From: a candidate division WOR-3 bacterium
GTDB lineage: Bacteria > Hydrothermota > Tepidihabitantia > Tepidihabitantales > Tepidihabitantaceae
Direction: 5' to 3'
Length of the DNA stretch: 64,000 nt
NCBI GenBank assembly: GCA_013177935.1
Contig: JABLXZ010000001.1
Span: 636,191 to 700,190 of the forward strand
In this document: in pieces, positions 24,742-33,608 of the stretch
Numbering within the stretch: the stretch's first letter is position 1
Layout: the number at the start of each line of letters is the position of its first letter
Translations under genes and position numbers: made by a program
The notes under the pieces: model-generated
Told to the model about the DNA's origin: nothing
The model's input: the letters and a program-made list of their open reading frames with translations, nothing else
The model's database searches: none

Positions 24742-25979
24742 TACACCTTTTTAATTCGCAACGCCGGATAGTAATGGCTTAAAATCTGGTGGTAGCGGTA
24801 TCCCTTAAGCGCCATGGCAATCGCCCCATCCTGACACAAGCCAACCCCATGGCCCCAGCCTCGACCTTCAAATGTAAAACGGCGGGCTGAAAGTTTCATT
24901 TGAAAATATGTGGATTTCAGACCAAGCGCAAGCCGGAATTGACTGCCACCGACTGCAATCTCACCCCGGTCAGTTTGGAATCGGACCCTTGTAACTCTTT
25001 TTTTCAGTCGGTCTTTCTCCAGTCTAAAACCGCGCACTTGGGGTTTGGTTTTCCAACCCTTTAATTGCATTAATACCAATTCTACACTGTCTTGAGGCAC
25101 ACTCTGACGCCAGAAATAGTTTTTACTCGAAGCACAAAATGGCTGTACCCCAGCTCGATTTCCCGGAGTGTCGTAAACTGACCGGAGGTAAGGTTCTGAA
25201 CCATCGGCAGTAACCCCGCCACAATTCCCGTGATAAAGTGCTACCGCGACCTCGTCGTTAAACATCAGCACCTCACCCTTTGTCTCATCAACCGCCTTGT
25301 TTCCAAGACCAACCTCCCTATCCGCCCCTTGATACTCCTGGTCCCGGAGATAACTGTCGTAAAGTTCATAACCCAGTCCGCGTCGCATTTTTAGCCGGGT
25401 TAGCGTAAAACTACGGGCGGCAACCGCCTGGGCTTTTACCGCTTCAAATGTCTCAGGCTTAATCGGTCCAATTTCTGCCGGTATTACACCATACAGATAC
25501 TGCTCAACTGTCAGTCTGTTCACGACCACCATACCGGTATCAGGAATGATAAACGCCCGAATTTCACCTCGATACCTTCTGCCTTCAACATCAATCAGTC
25601 CGGTGCTGGAAAAAACCACTGTGTCATTGGTACTTTGCCATAGTGTCGGTGCCCCACGGTAACTTTTCCCATCAATCAACTTCACCGCAATCCGATCGCC
25701 CTCCTGGTCCAGCACAACAACCTTTTCCTGAGTAACTTCATACCGTAAACCATTTGTTATTATCAGCAACCCTTGCGCCCCTTTCAGTTTTACGCTGTCT
25801 TGTCCAACACTCAATCGCACCCGAACAAAAATCTCCTTGTCCGAAAACAAACGGTGTCGCGTGGGCGTTGAGTAATGGTAACAGGCTATAAAAATTACCA
25901 GACTTAGTACGGTAAAACCTCCAACCCCAATCACTTTAACCGGACGAAAAAACCCGATGGAAACTTGCTTTACCGCCAT
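24738..25979 (-). CDS. SpoIID/LytB domain protein
   Basis: 413 residues from ATG 25979, chosen because a -10 box ends 7 nt upstream. One N-terminal membrane helix (around residues 18-38) anchors an extracytoplasmic SpoIID/LytB domain, with VEQYLYGVIPAEIGP, FEAVKAQAVAARSFTL and GWGHGVGLCQDGAIAMA. In sporulating Firmicutes SpoIID is a lytic transglycosylase; in other phyla SpoIID/LytB proteins remodel peptidoglycan. No sporulation genes are visible here, so cell-wall turnover is the sensible reading. Confidence 0.88.
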   Translation of the reverse strand: MAVKQVSIGFFRPVKVIGVGGFTVLSLVIFIACYHYSTPTRHRLFSDKEIFVRVRLSVGQDSVKLKGAQGLLIITNGLRYEVTQEKVVVLDQEGDRIAVKLIDGKSYRGAPTLWQSTNDTVVFSSTGLIDVEGRRYRGEIRAFIIPDTGMVVVNRLTVEQYLYGVIPAEIGPIKPETFEAVKAQAVAARSFTLTRLKMRRGLGYELYDSYLRDQEYQGADREVGLGNKAVDETKGEVLMFNDEVAVALYHGNCGGVTADGSEPYLRSVYDTPGNRAGVQPFCASSKNYFWRQSVPQDSVELVLMQLKGWKTKPQVRGFRLEKDRLKKRVTRVRFQTDRGEIAVGGSQFRLALGLKSTYFQMKLSARRFTFEGRGWGHGVGLCQDGAIAMALKGYRYHQILSHYYPALRIKKVY

Positions 25980-25986
25980 CGCCACC

Positions 25987-26014
25987 AATTTAACTTCAAT
26001 CGCTGTGATGTCAA
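25987..26014 (-). promoter_or_regulatory. Leaderless promoter of the SpoIID gene
   Basis: Minus strand: TTGACA (26014-26009), 16 nt spacer, TAAATT (25992-25987), 7 nt gap to ATG 25979. The 81 nt between the divergent starts holds this and the rbfA promoter. Confidence 0.6.
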
Positions 26015-26026
26015 AGATTTGCTAAC

Positions 26027-26060
26027 TGGACAATAACACCAGATTTGTTTAAAATAGCGT
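26027..26060 (+). promoter_or_regulatory. Leaderless promoter of rbfA
   Basis: TGGACA (26027-26032), 17 nt spacer, TAAAAT (26050-26055), 5 nt gap to ATG 26061. Confidence 0.55.
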
Positions 26061-26465
26061 ATGCAACATCGGGATTTAAGGGTCGCGGACGCAATTCGGG
26101 ACATCGTCGCCGACATCGTGTTAACAAAACTCTCGGACCCGGCGATTGGCTTTGTTACAATCACCCGTTGCTCTCTTTCCCGGGACCTCCGTAACGCCAC
26201 CGTCTATTTTTCGGTAATGGGTGATGAAAGCCAGCGCCAGCGCTCCCGCACTCGTCTTGAACACGCCCGAAGGTTTATCCGGCGCCTTCTTGGTCAACGA
26301 CTTAAGATGAAGTTTTTACCCGAGCTTCACTTCGAACTGGACGAAATTCTCATCGAAGAGCAACGCATCGGCGAAATCCTTGACCAGCTTAACCCTGAGG
26401 AGGAAGAAAGAAAATCTCCAGACAATAATGCCAACGAAGACAATACCCCATCTGATGAAAAGTGA
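26061..26465 (+). CDS. rbfA: Ribosome-binding factor A
   Basis: 134 residues, with the KH-like RbfA fold: RVADAIRDIVADIV, DPAIGFVTITRCSLSRDLRNATVY split over two strands, and LRLK-type helices. The C-terminal region LPELHFELDEILIEE is followed by an acidic tail. RbfA matures the 16S rRNA 5' end on the 30S subunit. It is first in rbfA-truB-ribF, a common bacterial order that often follows infB; infB is not next to it here. Confidence 0.92.
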   Translation: MQHRDLRVADAIRDIVADIVLTKLSDPAIGFVTITRCSLSRDLRNATVYFSVMGDESQRQRSRTRLEHARRFIRRLLGQRLKMKFLPELHFELDEILIEEQRIGEILDQLNPEEEERKSPDNNANEDNTPSDEK

Positions 26466-27403
26466 CGGCAAATATACGGATGCGCGGGCTTTTGAACATC
26501 AACAAACCGACTGGAATTTCTTCTTATGATGTAATCCGGCGTCTTAAACCTTTGCTCAAACCGAAAAGAATTGGTCATGCCGGCACCCTGGACCCAATTG
26601 GAACCGGCGTATTGCTAATTCTGATAAATGAGGCGACTAAAATCAGCCGTTTTTTGCTCAATCAGCCCAAGGAGTACGAAGCCGAAATTCGGTTCGGGAT
26701 TCAAACCGATACCGACGACATCACGGGCAAACCCATTGCTACCGCCCCGGTACCACAGATTAGCGCTGAAGAAGCGGAAAGAATCATCGTGAACCGATTC
26801 ACCGGTGAATTTGAACAGACCCCACCCCGGTTTTCCGCATTGAAAAATGCGGGTACGCCGCTCTATAAACTGGCACGAGAGGGGGTGGAATTTACCCCGC
26901 ATCCCCGGCTGGTTACAGTCTATGAACTGGAACTGCTCAACTGGCAACCACCCTGCGCCATTATCCGTTGCCTTGTCTCCAGCGGCACTTACATTCGCAG
27001 TCTGGCGCGGGACATCGGTTTCGCCCTCAACTCCTGTGCCACCCTGACCGGTCTGACCCGAAAGAAAGTCGGCAATTTCACCATCGAGACCGCGGTCTCG
27101 CTTGAAAATCTCGCTGCGCCCGATGCCGACTGGAAAAATTTTCTTATTCCAATTGAACAGGCGCTAACTCAACTCCCCCGGATTACCATAACACCAGAAC
27201 AGGCGCGGATGCTCCTTCAGGGGAAAATCATCACCCTTCCAGTTTTAAACATAACTTTTCCTGAAACCCCAAAACAGAAACTATCTTTATCCAGCGACTT
27301 ACCCGATATCACGCTCGCCCTTTCTCCTGACAACAACTTCCTTTCGCTGGTCAAAATATCCGACAACCGAATCAAACCCGTAAAGGTCATTTATGCCGAT
27401 TGA
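26462..27403 (+). CDS. truB: tRNA pseudouridine-55 synthase
   Basis: 313 residues from GTG 26462 (GTGA overlap with the rbfA stop); ATG 26480 is an equally possible start, closer to the family's LLNINKPTG. Catalytic motif HAGTLDPIGTGVL contains the nucleophilic Asp. Further TruB blocks are RFTGEFEQTPPRFSALK and SSGTYIRSLARDIG. A C-terminal PUA-like region follows. It makes pseudouridine 55 in the tRNA T-loop. Confidence 0.94.
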   Translation: MTANIRMRGLLNINKPTGISSYDVIRRLKPLLKPKRIGHAGTLDPIGTGVLLILINEATKISRFLLNQPKEYEAEIRFGIQTDTDDITGKPIATAPVPQISAEEAERIIVNRFTGEFEQTPPRFSALKNAGTPLYKLAREGVEFTPHPRLVTVYELELLNWQPPCAIIRCLVSSGTYIRSLARDIGFALNSCATLTGLTRKKVGNFTIETAVSLENLAAPDADWKNFLIPIEQALTQLPRITITPEQARMLLQGKIITLPVLNITFPETPKQKLSLSSDLPDITLALSPDNNFLSLVKISDNRIKPVKVIYAD

Positions 27404-28322
27404 AAAGAGCCCGCTGGTATTAACCATCGGCAGCTTTGACGGGTTGCATCTCGGCCATCAGGCAATTATCCACCGGGTTCAGGAAATCGCCCGGGAAATT
27501 CACGGCATTCCCGGAATGGCAACCTTTCACCCTTTGCCCGCCCAAATTCTCCATCCTGATTTCCCCTACCTTCTGACGACAATTGACGAAAAGATTCCGC
27601 TCCTGACCGAACTGGGCATCCAGTTCACCTATCTCATTGAATTTAACCAGCAACTACGCTCAACCGAACCCGAACAGTTTATCAAAAGTTACATCATCCA
27701 GCCCCTACAACCAGTGGTTTTAGTTCTCGGAGTGGACCACCGCTTTGGTAAAGATGGCAGGGGCGACATCAACCTCCTCGCATCTCTCTTAAAACCTCAT
27801 GGTATCCAGTTAGAAACGGTTCCGGAATTTCATCACCTTGGCGCACCGGTAAAAAGCACCCGGATTCGGGAACACCTCGTTTTAGGCCATGTCCGTCTTG
27901 CCGCAGAACTTTTGGGTCGACCTTACGCCTTCACCGGCAAGGTTACCAGCGGTTCTGGCACCGGCCGACGGCTTGGTTTTCCAACTATCAACCTGCTCCC
28001 GCTCCATCAGGAAAAGCTGTTACCAGCCGAAGGGGTCTATGCGGCTATCGCTGAAACCACTCTGGGTAACTTTGGCGGTGTTCTTAACATCGGCTTTCGC
28101 CCGACATTTGGTGGAAACAACCGGACGATAGAAATCCATCTCCTTGATTACCCGCCAAATGCCCCGGAGGTGACAAAGGTTACCGTCCATTTTCTGGAAC
28201 GCATCCGACCCGAAATCCGATTTGATAGTCCTGAGGCACTCAAGGCGCAAATCAAGCAGGATGTTGCCATCGCCCGCCCGCTCATCGAAAATTCAATTTA
28301 CCGGGCACATTTCCTCGGTTAA
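27393..28322 (+). CDS. ribF: Bifunctional riboflavin kinase/FAD synthetase
   Basis: 309 residues. The N-terminal FAD synthetase domain has the nucleotidyltransferase motif GSFDGLHLGHQAI, and HRFGKDGRGD. The C-terminal riboflavin kinase domain has GRRLGFPTINL and GGVLNIGFRPTFGG. It makes FMN and FAD, needed for the flavoproteins in this window. The ATG at 27393 overlaps truB by 11 nt, so the three-gene operon is probably translationally coupled. Confidence 0.95.
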   Translation: MPIEKSPLVLTIGSFDGLHLGHQAIIHRVQEIAREIHGIPGMATFHPLPAQILHPDFPYLLTTIDEKIPLLTELGIQFTYLIEFNQQLRSTEPEQFIKSYIIQPLQPVVLVLGVDHRFGKDGRGDINLLASLLKPHGIQLETVPEFHHLGAPVKSTRIREHLVLGHVRLAAELLGRPYAFTGKVTSGSGTGRRLGFPTINLLPLHQEKLLPAEGVYAAIAETTLGNFGGVLNIGFRPTFGGNNRTIEIHLLDYPPNAPEVTKVTVHFLERIRPEIRFDSPEALKAQIKQDVAIARPLIENSIYRAHFLG

Positions 28323-28336
28323 CTGACCACAAACAG

Positions 28337-28372
28337 TTGACAATAACCCATTAACATTTATTATTTACCATT
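28337..28372 (+). promoter_or_regulatory. Leaderless promoter of the exporter operon
   Basis: TTGACA (28337-28342), 16 nt spacer, TATTAT (28359-28364), 8 nt gap to ATG 28373. Close to consensus. Confidence 0.65.
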
Positions 28373-29770
28373 ATGATGCCTTTCCTATTAATACTTTCGT
28401 TGCTTGAACCGGCACAGATTGTGCCGCCGGACTCATTCGTTTATCCTTTGCGTGTTGACACAATAAACGAACTGGAACTCACCATTTTCCCAGAAGCCCG
28501 TAACCCCTTACCGCTCTTTTACAAAATTGACTGGGGCGATGGCGAAACCCTTGACTGGACCGGACCGCTGCGTTCGTTGATTGATATTACCCGTTACCAT
28601 CGCTATCATTCGACCGGTAAATTCGCCATCCGGGTAATGGCAAAAGACTCCATCGGCAACCAATCAACCTGGAGCCAGCCATGTTCAGTTCAGGTTGTCC
28701 CGTCCCTGCTCAAATGGTTTGCGCCGACATCTGGTCCGGTTGTTGCCGCCCCGGCAATTGACGAAATGGGCAATATATACATCGGCGATGAAACCGGTAC
28801 CTTCTACTCCTTTTCTCCTAACGGTGAATTGCGCTGGACCTTTACCGCCCGAGGCCCGATTTACTCCGCAGCAACAATTCACGCCGGCAAAATCTATATT
28901 CCCGCACTCGACTCCCAGCTTTATTGCCTTGATACTGCCGGCAACCTTCGCTGGTCAATAAACCTCGAAAACGAACTGTGGACCCCGGCAACAGTCAACA
29001 CCGACGGCTCAATTTACATCGTCAACGACAGTGGCACCTTATTTGCCTTGACCCCTCAGGGCAAAATCCGCTGGCGCGTCAATGTCGGAGAAGAAGCCAC
29101 ATCATCCCCAACGATTGCCAGTAATGGACTAATCTACATCGCCACCGACTCGGTATACTGCTTTACGAACCGAGGCAAAAGACGCTGGGCTTTTGGCGCT
29201 GCAGAGGAAAGCTATTTCTTTCCGGCACCGGTTCCGGATGAACAAAGTAACATTCGTATCGGCTGTTCCGATGGCTTCATTTACGCCCTGAGGCCCGAGG
29301 GCAAGCTACGCTGGCGGATTCCGGTTCCGGATGAGGATGAAATCCGAACCGAAGTTGTTTATGGACCTGATGGTACGATGTACTGGGGCACTGATGGTTA
29401 CTACCTTTGCGCCAAATCCGACACGGGCCGGACAAAGATTATTTACGAAATGAATGATGTGGTTTGTTCCACGCCCGCAGTAAGTGACAACGGTACGGTT
29501 TACATTTTGCCCGATGACGGCACCTTCTACGCCTTCACCGCCTCAGGCCGACTCCTCTTCAAACAGGATATCGCCTGGGAAGACAAGGACCTGTATTACA
29601 CATCATCACCCACCATCGGGCCTGATGGTACAGTGTATATCGGTTCCTGGGATGGTGGTCTCTACGCCTTTTATGGCGATGCGCCACCCGCCCGTTCCAT
29701 CTGGCCCCAGTTTCGCCAGAATGCTCAGCACACCGGCACCCAGAGCAAAACCGCCGGGAAAAGGAGGTAA
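28373..29770 (+). CDS. Secreted PKD plus PQQ-like beta-propeller protein
   Basis: 465 residues with a short signal peptide. Residues ~20-110 form a PKD-like domain (KIDWGDGETLDWTGP). The rest is a series of ~40-residue repeats with core patterns such as GNIYIGDETGTFYSFSPNG and GTVYIGSWDGGLYAFYGD, each followed by a W (LRWSI, IRWRV, RRWAF). This is the PQQ-like propeller fold seen in BamB. PQQ-enzyme residues were not identified. It heads the operon leading to the TolC/MacAB-type exporter. Role unknown; surface scaffolding or envelope assembly is possible. Confidence 0.75.
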   Translation: MMPFLLILSLLEPAQIVPPDSFVYPLRVDTINELELTIFPEARNPLPLFYKIDWGDGETLDWTGPLRSLIDITRYHRYHSTGKFAIRVMAKDSIGNQSTWSQPCSVQVVPSLLKWFAPTSGPVVAAPAIDEMGNIYIGDETGTFYSFSPNGELRWTFTARGPIYSAATIHAGKIYIPALDSQLYCLDTAGNLRWSINLENELWTPATVNTDGSIYIVNDSGTLFALTPQGKIRWRVNVGEEATSSPTIASNGLIYIATDSVYCFTNRGKRRWAFGAAEESYFFPAPVPDEQSNIRIGCSDGFIYALRPEGKLRWRIPVPDEDEIRTEVVYGPDGTMYWGTDGYYLCAKSDTGRTKIIYEMNDVVCSTPAVSDNGTVYILPDDGTFYAFTASGRLLFKQDIAWEDKDLYYTSSPTIGPDGTVYIGSWDGGLYAFYGDAPPARSIWPQFRQNAQHTGTQSKTAGKRR

Positions 29771-29777
29771 TGTCCCG

Positions 29778-30533
29778 ATGTGGCAAATCATCTCCGCTCC
29801 GACCCGCCGCTTTCAGGAGTTAAGTAACAAACCGACCTGGACTGCTCCGCTCATCCTTGCCCTGATTTTGCCGCTCTTCATCGCCACCATTGGCAGTTCG
29901 TTCCTGCCACGCGCCCGACTCGCAGCCAGCATTGAATCCCGCATCGCCAAGACCAAAGATTTTCTGGATACCCAGGTGGAAAAAGGCAAAATGCCCTCGG
30001 ACCAGTATGAGGCAGCGCTCAAGCGTATTGAAGAAATGTCCCGTTCCGAAATCGAGTTCTACCAGAACGCCTCCTGGTTGAAACTGTTTTTCCGCTTTTT
30101 TGTCCGCAGCCTACCCGCGGTGGTCTGGTCAGGGTTACAAATCGTCATCTGGAGTGCAATCCTCAATCTACTCTTGCCGCTACTCGGCGCCTCATCCAGC
30201 TTTGGCCGCACCTTCGCCATCACCACCAACTCCGCGCTCGTCCGCATCCCTGCCTCTCTGTTTCACATCATCATAATCCTTGCCACCGGCAACCTGACCG
30301 CTGCCACCAGCCTTGCCCCGCTCGCCGCTAATGCTCCGGTTTATCTCCGGGGAGTCCTCGCCTGCATTGACATCTTCACCATCTGGGAACTGATTCTTGT
30401 CAGCCTCGGGCTTAAAGTCATCTTCAACCTTAAAATGAGAAACACCGTTCTGGTCGTATTTCTAATCTGGTTCTGCTATGTCCTCATCATCGCCGGCTTG
30501 GTATCGCTCTCCGGTGGTCTGGCGCTGGGATAA
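29778..30533 (+). CDS. Yip1-domain-like membrane protein
   Basis: 251 residues from ATG 29778, which has AAGGAGGT at 29761-29768. The start TRRFQELSNKPTWTAPL and a first helix at residues ~22-42 resemble bacterial YIP1 family proteins. A soluble charged segment follows, with further helices in the C-terminal half (five helices in all). Function is not known in bacteria. It lies between the propeller protein and a TolC-type gene in the same transcription unit. Confidence 0.6.
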   Translation: MWQIISAPTRRFQELSNKPTWTAPLILALILPLFIATIGSSFLPRARLAASIESRIAKTKDFLDTQVEKGKMPSDQYEAALKRIEEMSRSEIEFYQNASWLKLFFRFFVRSLPAVVWSGLQIVIWSAILNLLLPLLGASSSFGRTFAITTNSALVRIPASLFHIIIILATGNLTAATSLAPLAANAPVYLRGVLACIDIFTIWELILVSLGLKVIFNLKMRNTVLVVFLIWFCYVLIIAGLVSLSGGLALG

Positions 30534-30539
30534 ATAGTA

Positions 30540-31802
30540 ATGAATTTTATTGCCCTTCTCCTTTTTTTCATCGCCTCATCGTCTGATGACACCCTTTACC
30601 TCAGCCTCAATCAGGCGCTCCAAACCGCATTAAAACAAAGCGCGCAGGCAACTGAAGCCAGTGCTGACCGGTTGCAGAGCTGGTTGAGTTTAGGCCAGGG
30701 GCTGAACGGCATCCTGCCCGCACCTCAGGTAAACATCACCCGGACCAAAGAAATGTCCGGGCAAGCACTGTGGACCAGTACTCTGACCATCAATCAGGTG
30801 TTGTTCGACCCGACGGTATTCGCCGGCTTCATTAATGGCATCATCAACGCCCGTTACTATTCCCTTGACGCCCGGGAAAAAATTGCCGCACTTATCTTTC
30901 AAACCACCACCGACTATCTAAACCTTTTAAAGGCTCAACTGCTACTTGATGCCGCCCAAAAAGCACTGAAACAAGCTGCCGAAAACCTCGCCTATACTAC
31001 CGAACGCCACAACCTTGGTCAGGCATCCCGCATCGACCTCCTGCGCAGTGAGGTATTCTACTCCCGGGCGCAACTCAACCTGTTAAGCGCCCAGAAAAAT
31101 GTCGCTCTGGCTCAGGAAAAATTACGCGCCACCGCCGGCATCAACCGTCCCCGTCCAATCCGGGCAACCGAAGAACTTAATTCGCCCGCCGATTTTCCCA
31201 TCACCGACCCCGACAGTCTGCTTTTTGCGATTGAGCGCGTTAATCTCGGTGTCCGGATGAGCCAGAATCTCAATACCGCTGCCCGACTAAACCTCGGTGC
31301 CGCCTTTGCCCGCGTCCTGCCTTCAATATCACTCTACCGCTCCTGGGCTACTATTGACACTACCCTGCCCCAAAACTATCGCACTTGGCAGGATAACGCA
31401 AACCGTACCGATGGCATCCGCTTTTCCTTCTCGCTCGCTGACATTAAAACCCTGCTCCTTAACATCGGTGACGCCGTTGCCGGTTCACGTCGCGCCCGTG
31501 CCGCGCTGGCACGAGCCCGTTTCCAGTTGCGGGCGGCAGCGCAATCCGCGCTCCTTGACCTTGAAGAGGCGAAACTCCGTTACGCCGAGGCAAAACGCAA
31601 CTTAGAACTCAACCAAGAGCTTTACAACCTTGCCCGCTCGCAATACGAACTCGGTAGCTTTTCCTTAAACGACCTGTTGGAAGTTGAAGTCAACCTCGCG
31701 CAAGCCGAGGCTTCCTACCTCGCCGCGCTCTGTGACACCTACATCCAGACCGCCCAGATTGGCTATCTTCTGGGCAAAACCGATATCTTTACTGGAAAGT
31801 AA
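30540..31802 (+). CDS. TolC-family outer-membrane efflux protein
   Basis: 420 residues with a signal peptide (FIALLLFFIASSS). Two repeated halves of long amphipathic helices and beta segments follow (LSLNQALQTALKQSAQATEA near the start, LNDLLEVEVNLAQAEASYLAAL near the end), the usual OEP duplication. It should form the trimeric outer-membrane channel of a tripartite exporter with the adaptor, ATPase and permease downstream. Confidence 0.86.
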   Translation: MNFIALLLFFIASSSDDTLYLSLNQALQTALKQSAQATEASADRLQSWLSLGQGLNGILPAPQVNITRTKEMSGQALWTSTLTINQVLFDPTVFAGFINGIINARYYSLDAREKIAALIFQTTTDYLNLLKAQLLLDAAQKALKQAAENLAYTTERHNLGQASRIDLLRSEVFYSRAQLNLLSAQKNVALAQEKLRATAGINRPRPIRATEELNSPADFPITDPDSLLFAIERVNLGVRMSQNLNTAARLNLGAAFARVLPSISLYRSWATIDTTLPQNYRTWQDNANRTDGIRFSFSLADIKTLLLNIGDAVAGSRRARAALARARFQLRAAAQSALLDLEEAKLRYAEAKRNLELNQELYNLARSQYELGSFSLNDLLEVEVNLAQAEASYLAALCDTYIQTAQIGYLLGKTDIFTGK

Positions 31803-31820
31803 TAAGTTGAAGGAGGTGTT

Positions 31821-32933
31821 GTGAAAAAACCGCTCCGCATCATTTTGGTCGTCCTGGGCGTAATTGTTTTGCTCGTCCTTTTCATCGTCCTGAACCGTTC
31901 CCAGCGTTCACCTGGCGTGCTCTGTGAGACTGAAACCGCCGACTACGGTTCAATCCTCTCTAAGGTTACCGCCACCGGTACGCTCCGCGCCCGAACCCAG
32001 GTTAACCTACAGGCGCAACTGATGGGTGTGGTTAAAAAACTGCGCATCCAGGAAGGCGACTTTGTCCGGGCTGGTGACACCCTGCTTGAACTTGACCGGC
32101 AGACCTATGAAGCACAACTAATCCTGGCACGTGCCCAGTTTACCCAGATAAAACTGAAACACGCCCGAATCGAAAGCCTCTACAGCCGCGGGCTCATCGC
32201 GCCCGAGCAGTATGAGGCGTCTAAAGCCGCCTACGAAGCAGCCGAAGCCCAGTTTTTACAGGCACAAGACCAGTTTGACAAAACGGTTATCTGCGCCCCG
32301 ATCTCGGGCATCGTCTCCCAGTTAAACATCAAAGAAGGTGAAACGGTTGTCATCGGCACGATGAACAGCCCCGGTACCGTACTGATGGTACTTGCCGACC
32401 TGTCCGCAATGGAAGCCCTGGTTGAGGTAGACGAAACCGATATTGTCAATGTCGCACCGGGCCAGTTCGCCCAGATTACGGTTGACGCCCTGCCCGACAC
32501 AACCTTCACCGGTAAAGTCACCCGGGTCGGCTATATGCCGGTACAAAAACTCCTCAGCGCAACCGAAACCGGCACGAATTTTGAGGTTACCATTACCATT
32601 GACAGCACCGTGGTATCATCCTTGCGTCCGGGAATGACCTGCCACGCCGAAATCATCACCGCCCGGCTCGACTCGGTGCTCACGGTACCGATTCAGGCGG
32701 TAGGCCGGCGCAAAGTGGCGGGTAAAGAGACCGAAACCGTGTTTTTAGTAAAAGATGGCAAGGCGGTTCTCACCCCGGTCAAAACCGGCAAGGCAAGCGA
32801 TACCGACATCGAAATCGTCGCCGGTATCAATCCCGGTGACGAAGTTATCACCGGTCCCTACAAGGTCCTGACCAAACTCACCGATGGGCAACGGGTCAAC
32901 GCCCGTCCGGTGCAAACCGATACCCTTGACTGA
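31821..32933 (+). CDS. HlyD/MacA-type periplasmic adaptor
   Basis: 370 residues from GTG 31821, with GGAGGTG just upstream. One N-terminal membrane helix, then a lipoyl-like domain (VNLQAQLMGVVKKLRIQEGD), a coiled-coil hairpin (residues ~95-150) and beta-barrel and membrane-proximal domains. This is the membrane fusion protein that links the TolC channel to a MacB-type permease. It is followed directly by the ATPase and permease genes. Confidence 0.88.
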   Translation: MKKPLRIILVVLGVIVLLVLFIVLNRSQRSPGVLCETETADYGSILSKVTATGTLRARTQVNLQAQLMGVVKKLRIQEGDFVRAGDTLLELDRQTYEAQLILARAQFTQIKLKHARIESLYSRGLIAPEQYEASKAAYEAAEAQFLQAQDQFDKTVICAPISGIVSQLNIKEGETVVIGTMNSPGTVLMVLADLSAMEALVEVDETDIVNVAPGQFAQITVDALPDTTFTGKVTRVGYMPVQKLLSATETGTNFEVTITIDSTVVSSLRPGMTCHAEIITARLDSVLTVPIQAVGRRKVAGKETETVFLVKDGKAVLTPVKTGKASDTDIEIVAGINPGDEVITGPYKVLTKLTDGQRVNARPVQTDTLD

Positions 32934-32936
32934 GGC

Positions 32937-33605
32937 GTGTTGATCAAAATCGAACAGGTAACCAAAATCTACTCACTGGGTAAAAGTGCGGTGCGTGCCC
33001 TTGACGGCATTTCGCTGGCAATTGAAAAGGGCGAATATGTTGCCCTCATGGGACCATCTGGCTCGGGTAAATCGACTTTGATGCACATTTTGGGCTGCCT
33101 CGACACACCGACCTCCGGCAAGTACCTCTTCAACGGTGCCGACACATCCCAGCTCAGCGACAACGAACTCGCCCGCCTCCGTAACAAAGAGTTCGGTTTT
33201 GTATTTCAGAACTTCAACCTGTTGCCCCGGCTCTCCGCCCTTGCCAATGTTGAACTGCCGATGCTCTACGCCGGTGTTGGGCGTAAAGAACGGCTGCGCC
33301 GTGCCACCGAACTGCTCACGATGGTGGGCCTTGGTGACCGGCTTAACCATCGCTCCAACGAACTATCCGGCGGTGAAATGCAACGGGTCGCAATCGCCCG
33401 TGCCCTTGCCAACTCTCCCGCCGTTATCCTTGCCGACGAACCCACAGGCAACCTCGACTCCCGAACCGGCAGCGAAATTATGCACCTGTTTGACACCCTG
33501 GCACAGGAAGGCAATACCGTCATCCTCGTCACCCACGACAAAACGGTCGCCGACCACGCCCGGCGTACAATAAAACTCAAAGACGGCAAAATCGTTGAGG
33601 AGTAA
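32937..33605 (+). CDS. MacB/LolD-type ABC transporter ATPase
   Basis: 222 residues from GTG 32937. Walker A GPSGSGKST, Q-loop VFQNFNLLPRL, signature LSGGEMQRVAIARAL, Walker B VILADEPTGNLDS and H-loop VTHD are all present. It belongs to the MacB/LolD/FtsE-like ATPase group and powers the mechanotransmission permease encoded 3 nt downstream. In MacB the ATPase is fused to the permease; here it is separate. Confidence 0.92.
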   Translation: MLIKIEQVTKIYSLGKSAVRALDGISLAIEKGEYVALMGPSGSGKSTLMHILGCLDTPTSGKYLFNGADTSQLSDNELARLRNKEFGFVFQNFNLLPRLSALANVELPMLYAGVGRKERLRRATELLTMVGLGDRLNHRSNELSGGEMQRVAIARALANSPAVILADEPTGNLDSRTGSEIMHLFDTLAQEGNTVILVTHDKTVADHARRTIKLKDGKIVEE

Positions 33606-33608
33606 TAA